From assembly GCF_001646665.1 (NCBI RefSeq), contig NZ_LWBU01000347.1, positions 136,530 through 200,529 on the forward strand: a stretch of DNA of 64,000 nt, read 5' to 3'. This document shows, one piece after another, positions 18,227 through 26,139 of this stretch. Below the pieces are notes generated by a model. That model was not told the origin of the DNA, searched no databases, and worked only from the letters and a program-made list of their open reading frames with translations. The number at the start of each line of letters is the position of its first letter. The stretch's first letter is position 1. The translations under genes and the position numbers were made by a program. Origin of the DNA: Streptomyces noursei (GTDB lineage Bacteria; Actinomycetota; Actinomycetes; Streptomycetales; Streptomycetaceae).

Positions 18227-20179
18227 TCACGCGAGCGGATTGGGGACGGTGCCGTGGACGGCGGCGTGCGGCCGCTGCGCCCGGTCGCGGTAACCGTCCA
18301 GATGCAGGCGGTTGCGGTTCAGACAGAGCCGCTCGATGCGCGGGGTCAGCAGGTCGAACAGCTCGTAGCGGTCCTTGAGGTCCGGGAACCGGGCCTGGTG
18401 GCGGAGGACCTCTGCCCGTACGAGTGACCAGAAGTCGCGCTCCGGCACGCCCAGTTGCTCCTCGCACAGGGGCGCCAGGTAGCGGAAGACGCCGATGAAG
18501 AGCCCGGAGTGGATGAACTGGGTGAGGAAACCGGGCTCCTCGGTGAGCAGCACGGCACGCACGTCGTCCGGCATCGTGCCGTGCTCGGGCACCGGGTGGG
18601 CGCTGACGTTGATGTCGTCGACGAAGTCCTTGATCGCCAGGCGTACGGGCACGTCGTGGTCGTCGAAGACGACGATGGTGTTCTCGCCGTGCGGGGAGAA
18701 CACCGTGCCGTACCGGTAGAGGAAGTGCAGCAAGGGGGGCAGCAGGGCGGCGAACAGGTGCCGGAGCCAGACCTCGGGGCGGAGTCCCGAGCGGGCCACC
18801 AGTTCGGCGGTGAAGGAGCGGCCCGCCGCGTCGGTGTGCAGGAGGGAGGCGAGGGTCCGGGCGCGCTCGCCGGCCGGCAGGCTCAGCGGTTCGCGCCAGA
18901 TCGCGCCGAGCAGCTCCTTGTACTGGTACGGGGCCTCGGGGAGGCGGTCGTACAGGGGGTGCTCGACCGTGACGGAGGCGACCTCGCCCAGCAGGATCAC
19001 CCGGCACTCGTCGCGCAGGAAGGGGTCGGCGTCGCGCAGGGCGTGGACCCAGGAGGTCACGGCGGGGGCGGCGAGGGTGCGTTCGGTGGGCAGGCCGCGC
19101 CAGACCAGGGTGTTCAGCACGGACAGCGGCAGCTTGACGCTGAACCGGTCCGGCCGGCTGACGTTGAGGAACGTACGGATGGACTGCTGCGGCAGCCGGA
19201 GGTCGCCGTCGGCGGGGAGCGGCACGATCGCGCCCTCGGCGATCGCCGGCGCGTACAGCGGGAGCAGTACCTCGTCCCACTGCCAGGGGTGCACGGGCAG
19301 GTACAGGTACCGCTCCGGGTCGTGGCCCCGGGCGCGGAGTTCGGCGGCGAACGCGTCGCGCAGGGCGGGGGCCAGCTCCCGTTCGTAGAGGCGCGCGGGG
19401 GTGTCGAGCGCGGGGACGCCCCGGTAGGCGGCGAGCGCCGTGCTGACCGCGATCCACGGCAGGGGGGCCGCGCGGCGCGCCTCGGGCGCCCACCGGGCGG
19501 CGTCGGCGGCGGAGAAACCGATGCGGCCCTTGTTGAACACGATCCACGGGTGGCCGGTCTGGTGGCCCTCCAGTTCGGCGTAGCCGAGGTCGGCGAGCCG
19601 GGCGGCCGGGAGTGCCGTGTGGTGCAGCCGGGCGTCGGCGGCGAGCGTGATGGTCAGCTCGCGCAGGAGGTGCCCGAGCGTGGCTCCGTCGAGGCGGAGG
19701 AGGTGGCGGGCGCGTACGAGGAAGTCCAGCGGGTCGGTGAAGGGCCGGCCGTCACGGGTGATCGAGCGGGGGTCGACCCGCCAGCTGCCGTAGGCGGTCC
19801 GGCGCGCGGCGAAGGCGAGGACGGACCCGTCGTCGAGCCGGAGCGTGTACGGGTCGGTCGGCGGACGTCCCTCCCTCCCCGCCCGGTCGGCGTCCGGCAC
19901 GCCCCCGTCGCCGTCCGCCCCTGCCGGGCCGCCGCCCTCCTCGGCCCGCTCGGCGGTCGGCGCGGCCCGGTCGGCGTCCGGCGCGGTCCGGTCGGTGTCC
20001 GGGGCTGCGGGGAGCCGGGCCGGATCGATGATCTCCTCGTACGCGAACTCACCGAGCATCTTCGCGAGCAGCAGGCGCGAGGCCCGGGCCCAGGTCCGCG
20101 GGTTGAGCTCGGGCGGACCGGCGGAGGTCGGCGGGGCGGGCGGCTCCGCGGAGTCGGGGGTGACAGGCGGTTTCGGCAC
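18227..20179 (-). CDS. IucA/IucC-family NRPS-independent siderophore synthetase (second of two)
   Basis: A 650-residue NIS synthetase, which adenylates a carboxylate such as citrate or a half-product and joins it to an amine or hydroxylamine. Family motifs: GHPWIVFNKGRIGFS (near 212), LPVHPWQW (near 300), RTFLNV, KLPLSVLNTLVWRGL, HGENTIVVFDD and KDFVDDINVSAHP. Start GTG 20179 with GGAGGAGT upstream. Residues ~58-105 are a low-complexity Asp/Ala/Arg/Gly insert with TAPDxDR-like repeats. The C-terminus ends VHGTVPNPLA, echoing the end of the partner synthetase. It is the last of four leftward siderophore genes, 60 bp after the acyltransferase gene. Confidence 0.92.
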   Translation of the reverse strand: MPKPPVTPDSAEPPAPPTSAGPPELNPRTWARASRLLLAKMLGEFAYEEIIDPARLPAAPDTDRTAPDADRAAPTAERAEEGGGPAGADGDGGVPDADRAGREGRPPTDPYTLRLDDGSVLAFAARRTAYGSWRVDPRSITRDGRPFTDPLDFLVRARHLLRLDGATLGHLLRELTITLAADARLHHTALPAARLADLGYAELEGHQTGHPWIVFNKGRIGFSAADAARWAPEARRAAPLPWIAVSTALAAYRGVPALDTPARLYERELAPALRDAFAAELRARGHDPERYLYLPVHPWQWDEVLLPLYAPAIAEGAIVPLPADGDLRLPQQSIRTFLNVSRPDRFSVKLPLSVLNTLVWRGLPTERTLAAPAVTSWVHALRDADPFLRDECRVILLGEVASVTVEHPLYDRLPEAPYQYKELLGAIWREPLSLPAGERARTLASLLHTDAAGRSFTAELVARSGLRPEVWLRHLFAALLPPLLHFLYRYGTVFSPHGENTIVVFDDHDVPVRLAIKDFVDDINVSAHPVPEHGTMPDDVRAVLLTEEPGFLTQFIHSGLFIGVFRYLAPLCEEQLGVPERDFWSLVRAEVLRHQARFPDLKDRYELFDLLTPRIERLCLNRNRLHLDGYRDRAQRPHAAVHGTVPNPLA

Positions 20180-20239
20180 GGGGACTCCTCCGGGTGGAAC
20201 CGATGTGGATCGAGCGGTCTATGTGGAGCAGCGCGCTGG

Positions 20240-20977
20240 TCACAGCAGGTGTCGCAGGGTGCGGTCGCGGATCATCAGGGCGGCTCGCTTGTCGGGGAGG
20301 TCGAGTTCGGCGGAGAACCGGAAGCCGGCGCTCAGGAAGGCGGAGACGGAGGGGGTGTTGCGGAGGTCCGGCTCGGCGACGACCCGCGCGCAGTGCGGGC
20401 GGTGGTCCAGCACGAGGTCCGAGACCGCCCGGAGCAGGGTGCTGCCGACGCCCCGGCCGCGGTCGGTGACTCCCCCGATGAGCAGGTGGACACCGGTGTC
20501 GTGCGGGCGGGCCGGGTAGTACCGGGCCAGCGGGTCGAGGTCGGCGCGGTAGATCTCGAAGTAGCTCATGGGCGTGGTGTCCAGGACGCCGAGGCAGGGC
20601 ACGCTGCGCCCGTCGCCGTCGAGTTGGGCGCGCAGGTGGGCCTCGGTGACCGAGGCCGGGCCGGCCAGCTCCCAGAAGGCGGCGACCGCCGGGTCGTTCA
20701 TCCACCGGCTGATGAGGTCCCGGTCGCGGGCGAGGTGCACCGGGACGAGCCGGAAGGGCCCCAGGGGTGTGGTGGCGGGGGCCCAGCCGGCGACGGTGTC
20801 GAGGAGGTCGTCGCCGGCGTCGTCGGCCGGCCGCCGGCGCCCGGGGCCCGGGTCGTCGGGGCGCAGCAGGGTCAGCAGTTCGTCGGGCAGCCGGAGGTCC
20901 AGGGTGTCCTCCGTGCCGGTCCCGGCCGGCGCGGGGGCGCTGGGTCCGGTGTCGGCACTCGCGTCGGTGGGAGGCAC
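20240..20977 (-). CDS. GNAT acyltransferase, IucB/RhbD-like siderophore type
   Basis: A 245-residue acetyltransferase starting at GTG 20977 after GAGAGGA. After a ~75-residue variable N-terminus comes the MbtK/IucB-type fold: DRDLISRWMNDPAVAAFWEL, SYFEIYRADLDPLARYY, the acyl-CoA loop DRGRGVGSTLLRAVSDLVL and NTPSVSAFLSAGFRF. In aerobactin and rhizobactin-type pathways this enzyme acylates an N-hydroxy-diamine before the NIS synthetase acts. It is the third of four genes, 40 bp after the first synthetase. The hydroxylase that would make its usual substrate is absent from this window. Confidence 0.88.
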   Translation of the reverse strand: MPPTDASADTGPSAPAPAGTGTEDTLDLRLPDELLTLLRPDDPGPGRRRPADDAGDDLLDTVAGWAPATTPLGPFRLVPVHLARDRDLISRWMNDPAVAAFWELAGPASVTEAHLRAQLDGDGRSVPCLGVLDTTPMSYFEIYRADLDPLARYYPARPHDTGVHLLIGGVTDRGRGVGSTLLRAVSDLVLDHRPHCARVVAEPDLRNTPSVSAFLSAGFRFSAELDLPDKRAALMIRDRTLRHLL

Positions 20978-21017
20978 GGGCGCTGTCCTCTCGGCGGTCG
21001 GGGCGGGGCGGGTGGTG

Positions 21018-22931
21018 TCAGCGGCGGAGGGGGTTGGGGACGGTGACGTACACGGACTGGGTGTCGACGGGGCCGACCAGCTCGTCCAGGCCGTGCAGCC
21101 GGGTCAGGAGGTTGGCCTTGCAGCGCAGGGTCGGGCTCTCCAGCAGGCGGGCCGGCAGGGGGGAGCCGAGGCCGGTGCTGCTGGTGAGGAACTGCCGGAA
21201 GGCGGCGAGGAGGAGCTGCTCGTCGGCGAGGCGCTGGGAGCCGAAGGCGCCGATCAGGCCGAGGATGTTGTTGATGCCGAGGTAGTAGGCGAACCGCTCG
21301 TCGGTGACGTCGTCGGGGACGAAGGTGTCGCTGCGGGTGCCGATGCCGGGGAGCCGGTGCTCCAGGGCGGTCCGGTGCGATTCGCGGAAGTAGTAGCCCT
21401 GGTTGTCGCGGTAGCGGCCGCCGCGGGGCCAGCCGTCGGGGTCGAGGATCACCAGGGTGTTCTGCTGGTGCGCCTCCAGGGCGATGCCGGCGGTGCCGTC
21501 GAGCCACAGCACGGGGCGGACGACTTGGTCGAGGTAGCGCAGGAACCACTCGGCGGCGACGGCGCCGGTGGGGCGGCCGGTGCGGGCGGCGAGCCGGGAC
21601 ACGATGACGGCGAGGCGCGACCGCATCCGGGCGCTGCCGGGCCAGGGGCGCGGGGTGGTGAGGCCGGCGACACAGGCGGCGTCGTCCCCGAGGCCGAAGG
21701 GGTTGTGGCGGAGGACGACGTCGAGTCCGGGGACGGGTTCGCCGGACGGGGTGTCGACGGCCAGCCACGCCGGGTCGCGCACGATGTCGAAGCCCGGGTG
21801 GGCGGCCTGCCACTGTTCGGCGAGGCCGGTGCGCAGGAGCCGGTGCACCTCGACCCCGCGGTGGAGTTCCTTGCGGAGGTTCTCGCGGCGGGAGTTGGTG
21901 ATGCGTACGCCGAGGGAGAGCTTCAGCATGGCCGGGGCGCCGGGCCGGTGGACGGTCCGGACGGAGGAGGTGGGGTGCCACGGGGCGCCGTGCGGGCCGA
22001 GGTCGTGGAGGAGGCCGGCGGAGAGCAGTTCGGCGACGGCGGGCCGGTGGAGCAGGTCGCGGGCCTGCCAGGGGTGCAGCGGCAGTGCGGCGGTGCCGTC
22101 GGGGAGGGCGAGGCCCTCGGCGAGGCGGGCGGTGAGGTGGTCGGCGGTCCGCGGGCGGCCCTGTTCGGTCCAGGCGGAGTCCGTGGCGAGCACGGACCGG
22201 TCGACGGCCATCCAGTGCAGCGGGAAGGAGCCGCTGGTCTCGGGCGAGTAGAGGCGGGCCTCGGAGTCGGTGAGCCCTTCGCGGCTCTTGGGCGTGGGAT
22301 GGAGGGGGTGGCCGAGCAGCAGGGACTGCTCGGTGGCCAGGAAGAGGTCGGCGTCCGCGGCGGGGCCGGGGTGGTGGCGCCGGTGGGTGAGGAAGACGGC
22401 GGTGCGGCGGGCGGAGTCGGCGACCCGGCCCACCAGGTCGGCGCCCTCGCGGTGGTCGCCGGCGGGGCCCGACTCGCGGCCGATGAGGGCGGCGGTGGTC
22501 ACGGCGTCGACGGGCGGGGCGGTCGGCGGGGCGCCTTCGAGGGTGGGCGGCCCGAAGCGGTGCCAGCCGGTGGGCGACCAGTAGTGGACGGGGACGAGGA
22601 GCGCGGTGCCGCTGGCGGGGAGGGGGACGCGCAGGGTCCGGCCGCCGGGCCGGGTCAGGCCCTTCTCCCGCACCCAGCAGCGCAGCAGGTTCTCGACGGT
22701 CGCCGCGTCCGCCGCGTGGTGGGCGTCCGGGTGGTCGAGGGGGTCGGGGCCGTCGGCGTGGGCGCCGTGCCCGTCCGTCGCGCCCTTGGCCGGGGCATGG
22801 CCGCCGGGCAGGTCTTCGTACCCGCCCGCGTGCTGGCGCGGCACTGTCGTCGACTCGCCGGGGCGGTGGCCGGCGGGGGCGGTGGGAGGGCCGTCGGCGC
22901 CGGGTGCCGCGGGTACGGGGGTGGGGTTCAC
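21018..22931 (-). CDS. IucA/IucC-family NRPS-independent siderophore synthetase (first of two)
   Basis: A 637-residue NIS synthetase. The frame is open far upstream through antisense of neighbouring genes, so the start is uncertain; GTG 22931 (MNPTPVPAAPG) is chosen because it follows the aminotransferase stop by 32 bp. Motifs: LPLHPWQARDLL (near 325), KLSLGVRITNSRRENLRKE, EAHQQNTLVILD, GYYFRESHRT and YLGINNILGLIGAFG. It differs from the second synthetase throughout, so each should act on a different amine or carboxylate step. The first ~75 residues are low-complexity. No iron-box operator is obvious nearby. Confidence 0.9.
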   Translation of the reverse strand: MNPTPVPAAPGADGPPTAPAGHRPGESTTVPRQHAGGYEDLPGGHAPAKGATDGHGAHADGPDPLDHPDAHHAADAATVENLLRCWVREKGLTRPGGRTLRVPLPASGTALLVPVHYWSPTGWHRFGPPTLEGAPPTAPPVDAVTTAALIGRESGPAGDHREGADLVGRVADSARRTAVFLTHRRHHPGPAADADLFLATEQSLLLGHPLHPTPKSREGLTDSEARLYSPETSGSFPLHWMAVDRSVLATDSAWTEQGRPRTADHLTARLAEGLALPDGTAALPLHPWQARDLLHRPAVAELLSAGLLHDLGPHGAPWHPTSSVRTVHRPGAPAMLKLSLGVRITNSRRENLRKELHRGVEVHRLLRTGLAEQWQAAHPGFDIVRDPAWLAVDTPSGEPVPGLDVVLRHNPFGLGDDAACVAGLTTPRPWPGSARMRSRLAVIVSRLAARTGRPTGAVAAEWFLRYLDQVVRPVLWLDGTAGIALEAHQQNTLVILDPDGWPRGGRYRDNQGYYFRESHRTALEHRLPGIGTRSDTFVPDDVTDERFAYYLGINNILGLIGAFGSQRLADEQLLLAAFRQFLTSSTGLGSPLPARLLESPTLRCKANLLTRLHGLDELVGPVDTQSVYVTVPNPLRR

Positions 22932-22963
22932 GGGCGGGGACTTTCTGGTGAGGAGGTTCGGGT

Positions 22964-24331
22964 TCAGCGGGACGGCCCGGGGTCGCTCGGGCGGGGCGTG
23001 GTGTTCTCCGCGGCGCCCAGGGCGTCGGCGAAGCGGTCGAGGACGGCCCCGGCCTGCTCGTCGGTGAGCGTGAGCGGGGGCAGGAGGCGTACGACGGCGT
23101 TGTGCCGGCCGCCGAGTTCGACGATGAGCCCGCGTCCGAGGCACTCGCGCTGGACGGCCGCGGCGAGGGCGGGGTCCGGCGGCGGGACGTCGGCCGTGGT
23201 GTCCGGGTCGACCAGCTCGACGCCGATCATGAGTCCCCGGCCCCGTACGTCCCCGATGCGGGGGTGGGCGGCGGCGAGGCCCTGGAGCTGCCCCAGCATG
23301 CGTGCGCCGAGGGTCGCCGCGCGCTCGGCGAGGCGGTTCTCGCGTACGAAGGCGAGGGTGGCCGCGCCGGCCGCCATGGCCAGCTGGTTGCCGCGGAACG
23401 TGCCGGCGTGGGCGCCCGGTTGCCAGACGTCCAGGCCGGACCGGTAGACGATGACGGCGAGCGGCAGGGAGCCGCCGATGGCCTTGGACATGACCATCAC
23501 GTCGGGGACGACGCCGCTGTGGTCGACCGCCCAGAAGGCGCCGGTGCGGCCGACTCCGGTCTGCACCTCGTCGGCGATGAGCGGGATGGAGCGGTCGGCG
23601 GTGACGCGGCGCATCCGGCGCAGCCAGTCGTCGGGCGCGGGGATCACCCCGCCCTCGCCCTGGACGGGTTCCAGGATCATTCCGGCCGGGGCGGGGACGC
23701 CGGACTTGGGGTCGTCGAGGAGGGTCTCGGTCCAGCGGGCGGCGATCCCGGCGCCGCGTTCGCCGCCGACGCCGAAGGGGCAGCGGTAGTCGTGCGGGTA
23801 GGGCAGGCGGGTGACCCGTACGTCGGTGGCGCCGCCGGAGGCGGCGAGGGCGCCGGCCGTCATGCCGTGGTACGCGCCGGTGAAGGCGAGCAGTCCCTGC
23901 CGGCCGGTGGCGTTGCGCACCAGCTTGAGGGCGGCCTCGACCGCGTCCGTGCCCGCCGGGCCGCAGAACTGGATCCGCGCGTCGTCGGCGAGGCCGCGCG
24001 GCAGCGTGGCGAACAGCTCGGTGATGAAGGCGTCCTTGACCGGGGTGGCGAGATCGAGGACGTGCAGTGGGGCGCCGGAGTCGAGGACCTTCTTGATGGC
24101 CTCCAGGACCACGGGGTGGTTGTGGCCGAGGGCCAGGGTCCCGGCTCCGGAGAGGCAGTCGAGGTAGCGTCGCCCGTCGGCGCCCTCGATGGTCAGGCCC
24201 CTGGCCCGCACGGGCACGATGGGCAGGGCGCGCGCGTAGGTGCGGGCGGCCGATTCGCGCAGCGACTGGCGCCGCAGGATCCCCTCCTGTGCGCTCGTCG
24301 GTGCCACCGGGGCTGAGTCGGTCACGGCCAC
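22964..24331 (-). CDS. Diaminobutyrate--2-oxoglutarate aminotransferase-like enzyme (class III PLP)
   Basis: A 455-residue class III aminotransferase. The GTG at 24331 is chosen because GGGAGGA sits nine bases upstream; a second GTG at 24325 is possible. Seen: AGTLALGHNHP (near 64), FCGPAGTDAVEAALK (123-137), the PLP-aromatic AYHGMTAG, DEVQTGVGRTG (254-264) and the Schiff-base lysine K283 in MSKAIGGS. FCGPAGTDAVEAALKL and overall length fit RhbA/EctB-type L-2,4-diaminobutyrate aminotransferases. Here it heads a four-gene siderophore unit and probably supplies a diamine precursor. Ectoine synthesis is less likely, since ectA and ectC are absent. Confidence 0.88.
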   Translation of the reverse strand: MAVTDSAPVAPTSAQEGILRRQSLRESAARTYARALPIVPVRARGLTIEGADGRRYLDCLSGAGTLALGHNHPVVLEAIKKVLDSGAPLHVLDLATPVKDAFITELFATLPRGLADDARIQFCGPAGTDAVEAALKLVRNATGRQGLLAFTGAYHGMTAGALAASGGATDVRVTRLPYPHDYRCPFGVGGERGAGIAARWTETLLDDPKSGVPAPAGMILEPVQGEGGVIPAPDDWLRRMRRVTADRSIPLIADEVQTGVGRTGAFWAVDHSGVVPDVMVMSKAIGGSLPLAVIVYRSGLDVWQPGAHAGTFRGNQLAMAAGAATLAFVRENRLAERAATLGARMLGQLQGLAAAHPRIGDVRGRGLMIGVELVDPDTTADVPPPDPALAAAVQRECLGRGLIVELGGRHNAVVRLLPPLTLTDEQAGAVLDRFADALGAAENTTPRPSDPGPSR

Positions 24332-24662
24332 GGCTTCGGATCCTCCCGGTAACGGTTGCGCTGCCCACCGGTCTACGACTCGTCCCGCTTCCGGGCGGAA
24401 TGAGCACCGGCCTGGTGTCCCTCGTACGTACCAACGACGAGATGTGTTTCCGATCACGGTGTTCGTGAAGATCCTTACGGCCGGGGAACCGCGGCCCTGC
24501 CGCTCGCCGTCCCCAACGGCACCGGCATAGTGGGGGGCCGCACTCCGGTGCCGGAGCCGGCCGAAGTCCGGCCGGGCGCAGCCGGGTCCGCACGTGCCGG
24601 GAGGCACGCGGAAGTGCTCCGTCACGAAACACGACGTCACGAAGTCCCAGGGGGATCACGAC
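24332..24662. other. Divergent promoter region, siderophore unit and protease pair
   Basis: 331 bp between the leftward aminotransferase gene and the rightward protease gene. It includes a relatively AT-rich segment at about 24430-24480, the likely promoter zone. I looked for an iron-regulator palindrome of the TTAGGTTAGGC type and found no convincing match. Confidence 0.4.
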
Positions 24663-25838
24663 ATGCGACCCATTCGTCCGCTGCTCGCCGCAGCCTCCGT
24701 CGCCGCGGCACTGGCCCTGACGGCCACCGCGTGCGGCCCGAGCGAGGAGAACGCGGGCGGTGAGCCGACCGCCTCCGCCGACCGGACGTCCGACGGCAAG
24801 ATCACGATCCCGGACGACCTCAAGGACCGGCTCAAGGAGCACGGGATCGACTTGGACAAGTGGCGGAACGGCGAGTGGAAGAACTGGGACAAGGACAAGT
24901 GGCTGCGGGAGGCCAAGGACTACGTCAACCCGATCATCGAGGACCTGTGGGACCCGGACCGCATGCGTGACGCGGAGCAGCCGGAGAGGCCCGTCGAGGA
25001 CGGGGACATCTCCGGTGACGAGGGCGTCACGGATCCGACGCCCGAGCCGGTCGAGGCGGCGGCCGTGAAGGCGCCGTACCACGACGGCGTCCCGGAGGCC
25101 GGGAAGGTCCTCTTCGACGGGCCCCAGGGCTCGATGGTGTGCTCCGCGACCGTGGTGAAGGACCCGGCGAACCCGGGCAGGTCCAACCTCGTCTGGACCG
25201 CGGGCCACTGCGTGCACGCCGGCAAGGAGGGCGGCTGGTACCGCAACATCGCCTTCGTCCCCTCGTACAACGACAGCGGGAGGACCGGGGCCGACCTGGA
25301 GAACGCGACCCGCGAGGAGATGGCGCCCTACGGCGTGTGGTGGGGCGACTGGGCGCAGACGTCCGAGCAGTGGATCTCCCAGGGGGCGGCGACCGGCGGC
25401 CAGGGCGCCCCGTACGACTACGCGGTCATCCACGTGACCCCGGAGAAGGGCGGCAACGGCAAGTCGCTGGAGGAGACGGTCGGTTCGGCGCTCCCGGTGG
25501 AGTTCGCCGCGCCGGCCGCGCCGGAGATCGCCGAGATGGAGGCGACCGGCTACCCGGCGGCTCCGCCGTTCGACGGCCAGCTGATGTACCAGTGCGCGGA
25601 CAAGCCGGGCCGGCTGTCCCTCGACGCGGCGCAGCCCACGATGTACCGCATCGGCTGCACCATGACGGGCGGCTCCTCCGGCGGCGGCTGGGTCGCGCGG
25701 GGCAAGGACGGCAAGCCCGCGCTGGTGTCCAACACCTCCATCGGCCCGGTGACGGCGGGCTGGCTGGCCGGTCCGCGGCTGGGCGACGAGGCGAAGGGCA
25801 TCTACGAAGAGGTCAGCAAGAAGTTCGCGGGCCGGTAG
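24663..25838 (+). CDS. Secreted trypsin-like serine peptidase, lipoprotein-type (paralogue 1)
   Basis: A 391-residue exported protease-like protein, ATG 24663 with AGGGGGA upstream. A basic, hydrophobic signal peptide ends at ATAC, so Cys24 may be lipidated, although the -3 residue is Ala rather than Leu. Residues ~50-105 form a charged Trp-rich segment (KWRNGEWKNWDKDKWLREA) seen also in the next gene. The chymotrypsin-fold domain carries the triad His182 (VWTAGHCVHAG), Asp252 (YDYAVIHV) and Ser339 (GGSSGGGW). Two cysteine pairs are likely disulfides. A strong terminator lies ~215 bp downstream, before the paralogue. Confidence 0.88.
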   Translation: MRPIRPLLAAASVAAALALTATACGPSEENAGGEPTASADRTSDGKITIPDDLKDRLKEHGIDLDKWRNGEWKNWDKDKWLREAKDYVNPIIEDLWDPDRMRDAEQPERPVEDGDISGDEGVTDPTPEPVEAAAVKAPYHDGVPEAGKVLFDGPQGSMVCSATVVKDPANPGRSNLVWTAGHCVHAGKEGGWYRNIAFVPSYNDSGRTGADLENATREEMAPYGVWWGDWAQTSEQWISQGAATGGQGAPYDYAVIHVTPEKGGNGKSLEETVGSALPVEFAAPAAPEIAEMEATGYPAAPPFDGQLMYQCADKPGRLSLDAAQPTMYRIGCTMTGGSSGGGWVARGKDGKPALVSNTSIGPVTAGWLAGPRLGDEAKGIYEEVSKKFAGR

Positions 25839-26052
25839 GCCCGCGGTCCGGGCGTCGCGGCGGGGGCCGCGGCGCCCGGTCGGACGCGGCGCCTGGCGGA
25901 CCGGGGGCCGGTGGGCCGGGGGCCGGTGGACCCGGCCCCGTGAGCTCCTGGCGCCGGGGCCCGGCGCCTCGCCCGGTGGAGACTCCGTGCAGGTCATCGC
26001 CGGTGGCGACGGCCGCGCGCGGGCCCGGCATAAAGTAGGGGCGCGATCTCGG

Positions 26053-26078
26053 ACGGGCGGTCCCGGAAGACCGCCCGT
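26053..26078 (+). terminator. Hairpin terminator between the two protease genes
   Basis: A perfect 10-bp stem (ACGGGCGGTC with GACCGCCCGT) and a 6-nt loop, followed by TT-rich sequence. It separates the paralogues, so the second gene probably has its own promoter in the ~60 bp that follow. Upstream, at about 25901-25935, a 17-bp GC-rich unit is directly repeated. Confidence 0.75.
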
Positions 26079-26139
26079 TTGCATGTCAGGTTCATGGCAT
26101 TTCCGTACGGCACATGCGTTATCAGGGGGAATCGTCACC

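Noticed and set aside
24332..24662. Iron-box operator for the siderophore unit
   Set aside because: No palindrome of the actinobacterial iron-box type found by eye; a profile scan could overturn this.
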